Below are positions 31,136-41,333 of a stretch of DNA of 64,000 nucleotides, piece after piece. The stretch spans positions 186,001 to 250,000 of the forward strand of contig CANXME010002053.1 in NCBI GenBank assembly GCA_948144175.1, written 5' to 3'. Positions within the stretch are counted from its first letter, which is position 1. Every line of letters starts with the position of its first letter. Position numbers and translations under genes: made by a program. The DNA comes from Closterium sp. NIES-65 (Eukaryota; Streptophyta; Zygnematophyceae; Desmidiales; Closteriaceae). The notes beneath the pieces were generated by a model, which was not told the origin of the DNA, ran no database searches, and saw only the letters and a list, made by a program, of their open reading frames with translations.

Positions 31136-34100
31136 ATGGCTTCCGAGCAGTCGCGCAGATCCGGGGCAATGGCCCAGGAGGAGGTGGAGCCTTACATGAA
31201 AAAGGAAGATCTAACACATGTGGGCATCGCTATTACCGTTTTTTTCCTGGTGTTCATCCCCTGCTTTTTTAACAACTACCATTGACATGTTTATTTATTT
31301 TGTGTTTGCAGAAGCATGCTGATCCCGCAGAGTACGAACAAGAGCAGACTTTGACGCAGAAGGGACAGGAGGTCACGGCGGCGAAAGGCAAGGAAGAACT
31401 CCCAGCATCGTAAGGCATTCGTTGATCCCAGCATCACGTGTTCAGCTCACGTCTTCGTAGTCGCCAATGGCGCGTCGTTGCCAACGGAAAACAGGACATA
31501 CCGGCACTAATTCTTGAGGTTTTGTCTTTATGGTCCTCCAGGCACGAAGACGCGCTGAAGCGCGGCGAGGAAGCTCTTACGAGCACCGAGGATTCCGCCT
31601 CGGGCGGCGGTTTTTTTGCGCCGCTGAAGAACCTCGCGTCGCGGTTCATGGGCCACGCGGCTCCAGAAACCGAGGGAGCTTTTCAGACTGGATTGGACAT
31701 TCCGATCTACACGCAGGATGAGCCGGCCGCTGGTGACGTGTCGACTGACAGCCAGGCTGCACGTGCCGGCCACGTGGACAAAGCGGAGCGTGGATCGACG
31801 ATCGAATTGGGTCAAGAGGAAGCTGTTGGGGAGTCGCCGCAGCAGGAGAGGGAGCGAAGTGCGGAGATGGCGAAGGAGAGTGCTAAGGAGGAAGCTCGTA
31901 AGGCGACCGACGAGGTGAAGGAGCATGCTGCGAGCGGATGGGACGCAGCGAGACGCGGCGTCGCGGAGACTACGGAGTCGATCAAGCAACCAGCGGCGCG
32001 CGAGTCGAGTGAGGATGTGAGCCGGAAAGCCAGCGAGGGTACTGCTGCGTCGGCGGAACGCGCTGCGCCAGTGGAGTCGCAGAAGGCGGCGGAAGGAGCA
32101 GCGGTGGCGGAGAGGAAAGCGGAAGATGCGCGTGCAGGTGCGGCGGCGGGGATTGAGGAGACGAAGGAGAAGGCGGTACAGGCGCGAGAGGAGGCGGGAA
32201 AGCAGGCGGAGGAAAGCGCGCAGGGAGTGAAGGAGATTGCGCAGGAGGCGCAGGCGGAGGCGCAAGCGGCGGGGGAGAAGGTGCAAGGGTCGTTCGACTC
32301 AATGGCTGAGCGCGCGCGCGGGGTGATGGAGCGCACGTTGGAAAGCATTCAGGAGACCGTCGAGGCCGCGCGCGAGCGGTCCGCACAGGCGGGGGAAACG
32401 GCGGAGCAGGCGGGCGAGACGGCGAAGGAGGCCGGGCGGGAGGCGTACGAGAAGGGGAAGGGGTTCGCAGCGGAGACAAAGGATGCGGCTGTGGTGAGCC
32501 TGGTGCCTTTTGTTTTTCTGTTATTTTTTATTCCCATATTTCCCTCTCCGTGTGCACAAAACTCGTGTTCGTGTCACACTGTCCTGGGGTTTTGACCCGT
32601 CAGTAAAGAGTGCGTGTTGATTCGAGATGCGTGTCCGTGCAAGGCGGTGCGTGAGTGAATTAGCGAGGCAGTATCTCGTGTTCACGTTCTTGCAGGAGAA
32701 CCTCGAGGCGGCGGGCACCGTCACGGCGAGAGGGCTGGGCAAGGCGGTGGGTACGGTGGAAGGAGCAGCAGAAGCGGTTGGCGAGAGTGCGCAGAAAGGG
32801 TACGTGAACACACATTCTATTTCCCTTTGCTCCACAAAATCGGCTTTCCTCGTTTTCCGTTAGGTTTAACGATGGGTTCGCTTTCCTTCTGCTTCGTGGG
32901 CATCCCACCCCTTTTCACCTCTTTATCTCTTTTCACCTCTTTATCTCTTTTCACCTCTTTATCTCTTTTCACCTCTTTCATCTCATTTCCCCGCGCTTTA
33001 AAGAGTATCCGCTGCAGCTGAGCGGACGGCAGAGGGCATTGAGTCTGCGCAGGAGGGCGCGCGCGGCGCGTACGACCGCACGGCGGAGAACGTATCCGCG
33101 TCTGCAGCTGGCGCGCGCGACCGCACGGCAGAAACCATCGAGTCCGCGCAGGAGGGCATTGCATCCGCAGAGGAGGGCGCAAAGGACGCGTACAACCGCA
33201 GGGCGGAAAACATCTCTGCCTCCGCCGCTGGTGCGCGCGACACTGGCGCAGTCGCGACGGGCACCGTCGCAGGCGCGGTTGGGCAGATCTTCCACTCGTT
33301 TGCGGAGGCGCTAGGCGTCGCGGGGAAGCACGCCCCGCCGGAGGCGCCAGTGGGGGAGGTGCCTTCGGCGGAAGCGTCAGCGGCGCATCGCCCGCTTTCT
33401 GCGGACGTGAAAAGTGGCGGAGAGCGTTCCGTCCCCCATGCGCCTGACCGCGCGCCTGCCAGCCTCTCCGCGCGCACATCCGCGGAAGGAGGTGGCCAGC
33501 ACGCGGGGGGAAGCGGGGCAGGCGGCGGAGGGGAAGCGGGGGAAGCGGAAAGGCACGCGGGGAAGGCAAGCTTTGGGGAGGAGGAGGGGGCAATAGAGCC
33601 GGGACTGGGCGGGGGTGTACGGTATCATCCTGAACCCAGCGCTGATCTCGGGGGGTCTGGTCTGAGTGCCATGTTTGCTGCTGGGAGCAAGGCGGATGTT
33701 CCACAGAACTACCCCCACGCTAGCCAGGAGACAGGCGAACAAGCGTCTAAACGAACTGCTGATGTTGGTGGTGGTGGTGAGAGTGGTTCCCGCGGTGCCG
33801 CAGAGGAATCTGGTCCTGGGCATGGTGGGGGTGATGGGACGGCGGCCACTGAGACAGCAGCAGGCAGGTCGGCAGTGAAATCGCCTTCATCAGATGAACG
33901 CGGCGTGTTTGGTGGAGGGGGTGTTCCTGGCGCCAAGAGCGTCCCGTGGGACCAGGTGAATGTGGGGGAAGGCGTGGATGAGAAAGGGGTGGACAGGAGG
34001 CAACAGGTGGAGATGCTTAAAGGGGGGGCGAGGGAGCTGCTCGGTAGAATCACAAAGGCTGTTATGGATAAGTCCGGGATTGAGACTGTGGAGCCAAAGA

Positions 34101-34513
34101 ATCGAATTGCAAAGGAGAATACCATGGCGCCGAAAATTGCCGGCCAGAGGGAGGAGCTGGGGATTGGCGGGGTGGCAGGTGAGGGAGGAAAGGGAGGAGG
34201 AGAGGAAGGAGAGGGGATGGCGGGAGGGGAAGGGGGAAGGGGAGGTGAAGGGGGAGAAGGAGGAGGGGGGTGGGTGAGTGATTTGGTAAATCGGGCGCAT
34301 ATGGGAGATTTGGTGGAGCAGGCGAAGGTGAGGCGGCAGAGTGTGAAGCATGCTGGGGTGTTGGAATCAGTTGCAACTGCTGCCGAGCATGTGAAGGATG
34401 CTATGGTGGGGAGGAGGGCTGTGGGAGGAGGGGAAGGGGATGTGGAGAGTGCCAAGATGGCTGATTCGGAACTGGGGAGGCTGGTAAAGGAAGCACAGCT
34501 GAAGGAGCAGTAG
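31136..34513 (+). CDS. Large LEA-like (group 3/LEA_4 type) protein, five exons
   Basis: Exons 31136-31219, 31312-31409, 31542-32493, 32696-32799 and 33004-34513; 2748 nt, 915 codons, all junctions GT-AG with matching phase. ATG 31136 begins MASEQSRRSG. The product is very hydrophilic, rich in Ala, Glu, Lys and Gly. The middle has repeated amphipathic 11-residue-like units (ETAEQAGETAKEAGREAYEKGK; ESIQETVEAARERS), typical of group 3 LEA proteins, which protect membranes and proteins on drying, salt or cold. Exon 5 adds a longer repeat with IESAQEG and GAYDRTAENVSASAAGARD (two to three copies at about 33020-33250), then a Gly-rich tail. No signal peptide is evident. It is far longer than most LEA proteins. 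I cannot exclude another helical stress or lipid-droplet-associated protein. Confidence 0.7.
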
Positions 34514-35052
34514 GGAGAACTGTTTACAGTGGGCAGATCGGTGGTTGGCTGACAGGCAAAATGTGAAGCATGCGGGTGTGTTGTGAGCCAGTGGCTACTG
34601 CTGCTGAGCACGTGACGGATTCCATGGTGGGGAGGAGGGATGTGTGCTGGTTTTTTAGAATCTCAAAAACCAGGGGAGGGATGATGTGGAGAGAGCCAAG
34701 CCAACATGGCTGATCCTGAGCTGGGGTGGTTGGTGAAGGAAGCACAGCAGAAGGAGCAGCAGGGGTGGAGGAAGGCAAAGCAGCAGGAGCAGCCACTGAC
34801 TGCTCAGCATGCTTCACACTTACATTACTCCATCCACACACTCACGCACCCCATCTGCCCACTGATACTGCTAGTGTGAAGCATGCTGAGCAGTCAGTGG
34901 CTGCTTCTGCTGCTGCTGCTGAGCATGTGAAGAACGATATGGTGGGGAGGAGTGTGGGAGGAGGGGAGGCGGATGTGAAGAGAGCCAAGAGGAATAATCC
35001 TGCGCTTGGGAAAGTGGTGAAGGAAGCTATGCGGAAGGAGCAGCATGGATGA
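34341..35052 (+). repeat. Three tandem, diverging copies of the LEA-like gene's 3' end
   Basis: The unit starting GTGTGAAGCATGCTG and ending GAAGGAGCAG occurs at about 34341-34512 (the true gene end), 34561-34770 and 34874-35052. Copies two and three contain stops and indels. The order of sub-blocks (AGCATGTGAAGGA, TGGTGGGGAGGAG, GTGGTGAAGGAAGC) is conserved, so the last exon end was duplicated twice. Confidence 0.82.
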
Positions 35053-35194
35053 GGTGCAGCTACTGTTGGAAACAGTGTGCGGGAAGGGGAAGGATGATAT
35101 GTTACTGTGTTTGATTTGTTGTGTAATGTACTGTATATAATGTACATAATTTCTTTCTGATATTATTTCCTACTCTAGCTTCACTGTATCTGTG

Positions 35195-35520
35195 TGTAAG
35201 GAATTTTCTCGGCATTCCTTACGGGGCCGACTACATCGCGTACAGCAACAGCCGATTGTTCGCCCGTTACTGCTAACGAAACTTCGCCGACTTCGCGCGC
35301 ACTGTTTTGCCAAACCTCGCACTGCTGGCATGGCCGTATCGGCCTACGCTTCGGGACTAGCCCGAGCCTCGCTCCAGCGTAGCACTAGCAAGCTCGCACG
35401 CACCGCGTTACCGTTTGCATGTTTCGCGTATAAATGTTCGCTCATGCCTTCGCTCACATTTTGTACTCGTTTGACACCTTAGTGCAATTCTCGCTACCTC
35501 GATTCATTGCACCCGTAACA
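35195..35520 (+). repeat. GYP1 5' LTR (326 bp)
   Basis: It begins TGTAAGGAATTTTC and ends CCCGTAACA. A TATA box TATAAAT lies at 35429-35435, about 90 bp before the LTR end. Confidence 0.94.
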
Positions 35521-35522
35521 CT

Positions 35523-35537
35523 TGGTTATCAGAGCCC
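35523..35537 (+). other. GYP1 primer binding site
   Basis: TGGTTATCAGAGCCC lies two bases after the LTR, a variant of the initiator-Met tRNA primer site. Confidence 0.75.
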
Positions 35538-35703
35538 CTTTCTTTCGGACCGCGCATCTCCGCACACCAGGAAATCAACTTTTGATTTTTCACTCGAAGG
35601 GACTCACGCACCTTAGCCCCTGGGAGCCGCTGTCCTCGCGTTCTCTCGTAAACGCGTGCAGCCACGACTGCGCCTAGACTAAGACGAGCCGACGCCCTTC
35701 GTC

Positions 35704-36873
35704 ATGGCTGAAAATATCGACGTCACCACCCTCACGCAGGAGCGTTTGAACGATCTGCTGCGACAGCTGCACGAAAGCTCCGAGGAAATCGCGGCATTAA
35801 CGGCAGAACGCTCATCGCTGCAAAATGACCTCATGAAGGCACAACAAGCACAATCTCAAGCACCTGGCACTCCGATTCAACCTGCACCCTCAACATCACA
35901 ACACGGGAGTGTGGGGCAACCCGCGAGCGCGGCCAGTGAGGGCGTCGTCCGCCCCGACGGAGACGACGACCACGGCACGACACACCCCAGAGCGACGCAT
36001 GCGGCCCCAAGTCAGCCTCGCGTCACGATTTCGGCACCAACCCACGATTCGGGACTGCCGTCACCGATGCCGCTGAAGCCGCAGCGCCCGCCATGCTTTG
36101 ACCCGAGTCAACGGGGTGGTCCTACCGTTCAGGCGTGGTTGTTCACAATGAATGTCTTCTTCGACGCCAACTACGTCTCGGAGGACTCGGCGAAGATTCG
36201 ATACGCCGTGTCGTTGCTGCGAGGACCCGCCATGGACTGGTGGCGCGTCATCGTCACGAAGCCGACCGACTACGCGACACTACCGACACGGGAAGGACAA
36301 ACCGGACCCTGGGCGCCGTCGTATTTCGTGGAGGTGCCCCAGTATCGCACGTGGGACGCGTGGTGCGCAGGTCTGCGCGCTCGATTTGAGCCAATCGCAG
36401 CCTCGATCTCGGCGCGACAGAAGCTCCGCACTTGGCGCCAACTCGGTTCCGTCCAGGATTACACGAGCGGATTTCTGGAGCTATGCGAGCAGGTGGGCTA
36501 CATGCATGAGAGCGAACGCATCGACCGCTACATCGGCGGCCTGAAGCAGGACATCGCTCAGGAAATCCAGCTTCGCGGCGTCACTGAGTTTCAGGAAATT
36601 CTCGCTATGGCGGAGAAGCTCGACTTCTTTCGCCGACCGAGACCGGGGTCCTACGGAAACAACACCTGGGGACATCGGCCTCGTGGGACGAACGAGAGCG
36701 CCACGATACGCGCCGTCGCCGCAAATGCCGCTGCCGCACCGTTCAAAGGGCGCTGCTTTGCGTGCAATCGGCCGGGACATCGCAAGAGCGAATGCCCGGA
36801 AAACGCTAAGGGAAAGGGGGAAGCTGAGCAGCAGACACAGACCAAGCAGCAGGGAAACGCTGGAAGTCAGTAG
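35704..36873 (+). CDS. GYP1 Gag (capsid and nucleocapsid)
   Basis: 389 codons from ATG 35704 to TAG 36871. An N-terminal Leu-rich helix (LNDLLRQLHESSEEIAALTAERSS) is followed by a Pro/Ser linker and the retrotransposon capsid domain (VQAWLFTMNVFFD, RGPAMDWWRVI, LRTWRQLGSVQDYTSGF). A CCHC zinc knuckle CFACNRPGHRKSEC lies near 36754-36795. The tail is Lys/Gln-rich. It would form virus-like particles and package the RNA. The frame ends 12 bases after a slippery heptamer. Confidence 0.92.
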   Translation: MAENIDVTTLTQERLNDLLRQLHESSEEIAALTAERSSLQNDLMKAQQAQSQAPGTPIQPAPSTSQHGSVGQPASAASEGVVRPDGDDDHGTTHPRATHAAPSQPRVTISAPTHDSGLPSPMPLKPQRPPCFDPSQRGGPTVQAWLFTMNVFFDANYVSEDSAKIRYAVSLLRGPAMDWWRVIVTKPTDYATLPTREGQTGPWAPSYFVEVPQYRTWDAWCAGLRARFEPIAASISARQKLRTWRQLGSVQDYTSGFLELCEQVGYMHESERIDRYIGGLKQDIAQEIQLRGVTEFQEILAMAEKLDFFRRPRPGSYGNNTWGHRPRGTNESATIRAVAANAAAAPFKGRCFACNRPGHRKSECPENAKGKGEAEQQTQTKQQGNAGSQ

Positions 36874-36893
36874 CAGACGGGCCCTCTACTGAC
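36852..36893 (+). promoter_or_regulatory. Probable -1 ribosomal frameshift signal between gag and pol
   Basis: G GGA AAC at 36852-36858 is a canonical X XXY YYZ slippery heptamer and lies in the correct phase for the gag frame. Seven bases later comes a perfect 8-bp stem: GTCAGTAG (36866-36873) pairs with CTACTGAC (36886-36893) around a 12-base loop; the gag stop lies inside the left arm. After a -1 slip the frame stays open through 36930 into protease. No ATG starts pol nearby. Confidence 0.75.
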
Positions 36894-36932
36894 AGGTCAC
36901 GCCGCTCGCCCGACCCAACCGACCCTCACCGA

Positions 36933-39900
36933 GTGATTGTGCCGGTTCACGCAATCGACCACACCCGGCCGAATAAGGAGGGTACCACGGTAGACAGCCC
37001 TATACTGCTCAGTGGGAAAATGGGGACGGACTTAGTTAAAATCTTCGTAGACGGGGGAGCCAGCCACAGCCTCATTAACACTGCTACAGCACGAAAACTG
37101 CGACTGCCACTGGACAGATGCTTACCTGAGATCGACGCACGACTGGTAGACGGCACGCCGCTGGCGATACGGGAACGCGTAAACCGAGTTCGGATTCGAT
37201 GCGGGGGTAACTTCACGTTTAGTCAGGAAATGCTTGCAACGACCCTCGACGGAACCGACATTTTACTCGGGCGTGATTGGCTGCGACGACACAATCCGCG
37301 AATTGACTGGACGACGGGTGACTGCACCGTGCGAGTAAACGGTAACAACATCGCCTTACCTCGCTGGGGCTCGCCTGAGTCTTCGTCGGTGCGTGTCAAT
37401 GCGATCACGATGAAACGCGCTGTTGCGGCCGGAGCCGACGTGTACGCGGTTGACATTCGGGAAGCCGAGGCAGCAGACAAGGGGGGCGATTTACAGAAGC
37501 TGCTGACCGACGTACCGAGTGACCTGGCGGCACTGTTAAAACAGTACAGTGACATTTTCCCGGGCGACCTGCCGACGGGACTGTCACCTCAGCGACCGCA
37601 CGATCACAGGATAGAACTGGAACCGGGGGCACAGCCAACAGTACAGCGACAGTTCAGACTGACCCAACCCGAACTAGACGAACTAAGGAAGCAGCTCGAT
37701 TACCTGCTCGAGAAAAAATTCATTCGCCCTAGCTCGTCGCCCTTCGCCGCACCAATACTGTTCACACCGAAAAAGGACGGGGGGTTTCGGATGTGTATCG
37801 ACTACAGGGCACTGAACAGGGTTACCATCAAATCCCGTTACCCCATCCCACGAGCCGACGAACTGATCGACCAACTGCGCACAGCCCGGGTTTTCTCGAA
37901 AATCGACCTCCGAGGAGGCTACCACCAAATCCGCGTCAACCCACCCGACTGCCCTAAAACCGCATTCCGAACACGCTACGGATCCTTCGAATACACCGTC
38001 ATGCCATTCGGACTGACCAACGCCCCCGCCATTTTCCAAATGACCATGAACGAAGCATTCCGCCCACTTTTAGATAAGTGCGTCATCGTTTATCTGGACG
38101 ACATACTGATTTACAGCCCTGACAGAGCACAGCACTTACAAGACATCGAAGCAGTTTTTAAAATCCTGAGTGAGAACCGCCTACTGACCAAAGCATCTAA
38201 GTGTGAGTTTTTACAGGACCGCCTGGAGTTTTTGGGACATGTTATTTCAGCTGCAGAAGTGGAAATAGACCCGAAGAAAATTGCGACGATTCAGGCTTGG
38301 CACGCGCCGACCAACTTGACCGAGTTGCAGAGTTTCCTGGGGTTCGTCAACTACGTGCGCCGGTTCGTCCCCGACATGGCGAAGCTGACTGCCCCGTTGA
38401 CCAACCTGCTGAGGAAGGGGGTTGAGTACACGTGGAGGGAGAAAGAGCAAGCTGCCTTCTCGGCCCTCAAAAATATTTTGTGCTCCCCGCCCGTCCTTCA
38501 CATTGCAGATCCCCACCGTCCGTTCGAGCTCGTCACCGACGCAAGTGATATCGCTGTGGGAGCAGTACTGTTGCAGGACTTCGGGAACGGCCTCCAGCCA
38601 ATCGCGTACGAATCCCGCAAGTTACACCCGCCCGAACGCAACTACCCGATACACGACCGCGAAATGCTGGCGATCGTGCACGCGTTCAAAGTTTGGCGGT
38701 GTTACCTGACTGGCGCCGACGTGACAGTACGGACAGACCACCGTTCACTACAGTACCTTCGCGCCCAACCGAATCTCAACCCACGACAGATTCGCTGGTT
38801 GGACTATCTCGAGTCCAATTTTCACTACACCGTCACGTACAAAAAAGGAGCATCCAACATCGCCGACGCTCTCACCCGCCCCACCGCCCAACTCCACGCC
38901 ATCCTACTCGCCCAGACCAACCCACTTTTAACTGGCCTATTCACCCACGGATACCGCACCGACCCATTTTTCACGACCGGAAATTCACAGCAACTAGCAG
39001 AAGCAAAAGGAGTCTATTACGTAAAAACAGGCACCAACCGCATTTGGGTACCCGCGTACTCACTACTGAGGGAGCTGCTACTGCAGGAGGCACACGACGG
39101 GATTACCTCGGGACATTTCGGGGTAGAAAAAACGCGACAGCAACTGCAGCGGTATTATTACTGGCCGGAGCTGTTGACCGACGTACAGCAGCACGTGGGC
39201 TCGTGCCCGACGTGTCAGGTGATGAAGAGTTCAAGGAAGCGGAAGGCGGGTCAATTGCAGCCGATCCCACCGCCCGAACGCGCCTGGCAGCAAGTAACCA
39301 TGGACTTCGTCACAGGGTTACCTTCGAACCCTGGGGGTAACGACGCGGTGATGGTCGTCGTGGATAGGCTGACGAAGATGGCACACTTCGCTGCGTGCAA
39401 AAAGTCGATCTCAGCCGAGGAGACCGCTCGCCTGTTCATCGCAGCCGTTGTTCGCCTGCACGGGATACCAGCAGCAATTATCAGCGACAGGGACACGAAG
39501 TTTACCAGCAACTTCTGGAAGAACCTCTGGGAGCAGTTCGGGACCAGGCTACAGTTCAGTTCGTCGTACCACCCCGAGACCGACGGCCAAACGGAGCGGA
39601 CGAATCAGACGATGGAGCAGTTGATTCGTGCCACGTGCGACGACCCCACGACCTGGGAGCAGCAGCTGCCGCTGATCGAGTTCGCGTACAACAACGCCAC
39701 ATCAGCCACGACGCAGCAGTCCCCGTTCTACCTGAACTATGGGCAAAACCCCACAGTGCCCATGACGCCGAGTCCGGACAACCCAACGCCACGTGCACAA
39801 CAATTCGCCGAAGTCCTGCACGCTGCCCGCGCCAGAGCCGCCGAAGCAATAAAAAAGGCCAACGTCATCGCTAAGCGCAACGCTGATCGCCACCGCCGTC

Positions 39901-40361
39901 CTGTCACGTACCAATCTGGAGATTACGTGCTGCTTGACAAGCAAAATCTGCGACTGCCCGACGTACCAAAATTACGACCGCGCTACTGTGGACCATTCCA
40001 AATCAGTCACATGATCACACCCGTCACCGCGCACCTACTGTTGCCAACCGACTGGTACATCAGCCCTTCGTTCCACGTCAGCCTACTTCGCCCATACATC
40101 CCGACCACAAGTCAACTGCCGCGTCACCGGCCACAATCAATGACTCGCCCTGCATCAGAGCCGATCATCGAGCCCGACAAAATTCTGAGCCATCGGATCC
40201 GCCACCCCACGGGAATCAGGAGGATTGAATTCCTCGTTCGCTGGAAAGACCGCACGCCAACTGAAGATAGCTGGGTGCCCCTGAGCAACATCGAAAATCA
40301 CCCTGCCCTGCAAGTGTACCTGAGGAGCCGGGGATTCCGCGATATACACGCACTCGCGTAG
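36933..40361 (+). CDS. GYP1 Pol: protease, RT, RNase H, integrase, chromodomain
   Basis: 1142 codons listed from a GTG at 36933, but the frame is open back into gag and is probably entered by -1 frameshift. Order: protease (IFVDGGASHSLINT, near residue 40), reverse transcriptase (GFRMCIDYRALN; YLDDILIYS near residue 386), RNase H (LVTDASDIAVGAVL; RTDHRSLQYL), integrase HHCC finger (HDGITSGHFGVEKT to CPTCQ), and integrase core (TMDFVTGLP, IISDRDTKFTS, HPETDGQTERTNQ). The C-terminus has GPFQISHM, SPSFHVSLLRPY and a chromodomain (EPDKILSHRI, IEFLVRWKDR, EDSWVPLSNI). Chromodomains direct integration to marked chromatin. No stop or frameshift is visible. Confidence 0.95.
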   Translation: MIVPVHAIDHTRPNKEGTTVDSPILLSGKMGTDLVKIFVDGGASHSLINTATARKLRLPLDRCLPEIDARLVDGTPLAIRERVNRVRIRCGGNFTFSQEMLATTLDGTDILLGRDWLRRHNPRIDWTTGDCTVRVNGNNIALPRWGSPESSSVRVNAITMKRAVAAGADVYAVDIREAEAADKGGDLQKLLTDVPSDLAALLKQYSDIFPGDLPTGLSPQRPHDHRIELEPGAQPTVQRQFRLTQPELDELRKQLDYLLEKKFIRPSSSPFAAPILFTPKKDGGFRMCIDYRALNRVTIKSRYPIPRADELIDQLRTARVFSKIDLRGGYHQIRVNPPDCPKTAFRTRYGSFEYTVMPFGLTNAPAIFQMTMNEAFRPLLDKCVIVYLDDILIYSPDRAQHLQDIEAVFKILSENRLLTKASKCEFLQDRLEFLGHVISAAEVEIDPKKIATIQAWHAPTNLTELQSFLGFVNYVRRFVPDMAKLTAPLTNLLRKGVEYTWREKEQAAFSALKNILCSPPVLHIADPHRPFELVTDASDIAVGAVLLQDFGNGLQPIAYESRKLHPPERNYPIHDREMLAIVHAFKVWRCYLTGADVTVRTDHRSLQYLRAQPNLNPRQIRWLDYLESNFHYTVTYKKGASNIADALTRPTAQLHAILLAQTNPLLTGLFTHGYRTDPFFTTGNSQQLAEAKGVYYVKTGTNRIWVPAYSLLRELLLQEAHDGITSGHFGVEKTRQQLQRYYYWPELLTDVQQHVGSCPTCQVMKSSRKRKAGQLQPIPPPERAWQQVTMDFVTGLPSNPGGNDAVMVVVDRLTKMAHFAACKKSISAEETARLFIAAVVRLHGIPAAIISDRDTKFTSNFWKNLWEQFGTRLQFSSSYHPETDGQTERTNQTMEQLIRATCDDPTTWEQQLPLIEFAYNNATSATTQQSPFYLNYGQNPTVPMTPSPDNPTPRAQQFAEVLHAARARAAEAIKKANVIAKRNADRHRRPVTYQSGDYVLLDKQNLRLPDVPKLRPRYCGPFQISHMITPVTAHLLLPTDWYISPSFHVSLLRPYIPTTSQLPRHRPQSMTRPASEPIIEPDKILSHRIRHPTGIRRIEFLVRWKDRTPTEDSWVPLSNIENHPALQVYLRSRGFRDIHALA

Positions 40362-40372
40362 CGGAGGGGGCT

Positions 40373-40390
40373 TCTTAAGGGGGGGGGTAG
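40373..40390 (+). other. GYP1 polypurine tract region
   Basis: AAGGGGGGGGTAG directly precedes the 3' LTR and is the expected plus-strand primer. Confidence 0.75.
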
Positions 40391-40716
40391 TGTAAGGAAT
40401 TTTCTCGGCATTCCTTACGGGGCCGACTACATCGCGTACAGCAACAGCCGATTGTTCGCCCGTTACTGCTAACGGAACTTCGCCGACTTCGCGCGCACTG
40501 TTTTGCCAAACCTCGCACTGCTGGCATGGCCGTATCGGCCTACGCTTCGGGACTAGCCCGAGCCTCGCTCCAGCGTAGCACTAGCAAGCTCGCACGCACC
40601 GCGTTACCGTTTGCATGTTTCGCGTATAAATGTTCGCTCATGCCTTCGCTCACATTTTGTACTCGTTTGACACCTTAGTGCAATTCTCGCTACCTCGATT
40701 CATTGCACCCGTAACA
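40391..40716 (+). repeat. GYP1 3' LTR (326 bp)
   Basis: Same as the 5' LTR but for one base; followed by the CTGTG duplication. Confidence 0.94.
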
Positions 40717-40721
40717 CTGTG

Positions 40722-41333
40722 CAACATCCTCTTTACAAGCTGCTTGTTGCTGTAATGCTTCTCTAGCAGATGATTCAGCACGCTTCTGCATTCAAGTGAA
40801 TGCTCCATGATGCTGGGGCAGCAACCCAGGAGTCTATAATCCGTCACCCTCGGCTATCCCTTCCGATCTGTCCCTTGAGACTCTTTCCCCTTACAAGCTG
40901 CCAGTCTTGCCACTCCGTAAGCCATGCTTTATCAGTTGATCCAAGTGTATTTACTGCTGCTGCTGCTACTGCTGCTTCCGCTTGCAAAGAAAATACTGAT
41001 CTGAGTACCACTCAGCGATAGTGATTCTTCACCACTCAACCAAATCGTAAAGTTGCTGCTGCGTTCAAGGTGAGTACCCTTGACGTTGCTCTGGTTGGTG
41101 ATAATCACAGTTCCTGCTGCTTGATGTGCTGCTTGCTGTGCTGCAACATCTGTTCCCCTCAATAGCAGTGTGCTCCTGCGCCACTCAGCCAGGCCTTTCA
41201 TCTTCGTACTGCTTGCTGCCTTCCGGAGGTCACATGTTCTCTGATCGATGCTGCTTTGGCAGGTGGTGCGCTGCAGCGTTCAAGTGAGCACACTTGACCA
41301 CCGTGCTGATTTTTCTTTCAATTGACCGAATGT
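40722..41333. other. Intergenic DNA after the chromovirus, 3' flank of the next gene
   Basis: No gene is seen. CTG/CAG triplet runs occur near 40950-40985. It probably contains the 3' untranslated region of the minus-strand gene ending at 41334. Confidence 0.45.

Larger units (their letters stand above)
35195..40716 (+). mobile_element. GYP1, Ty3/gypsy chromovirus, nearly intact and young
   Basis: The LTRs are 326 bp (35195-35520 and 40391-40716) and differ at one base by my reading (CTAACGAAAC versus CTAACGGAAC). Target duplication CTGTG lies at 35190-35194 and 40717-40721. Gag and Pol frames are both open over their full length and a chromodomain ends Pol. This is the best candidate in the window for an active element. 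Confidence 0.95.
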
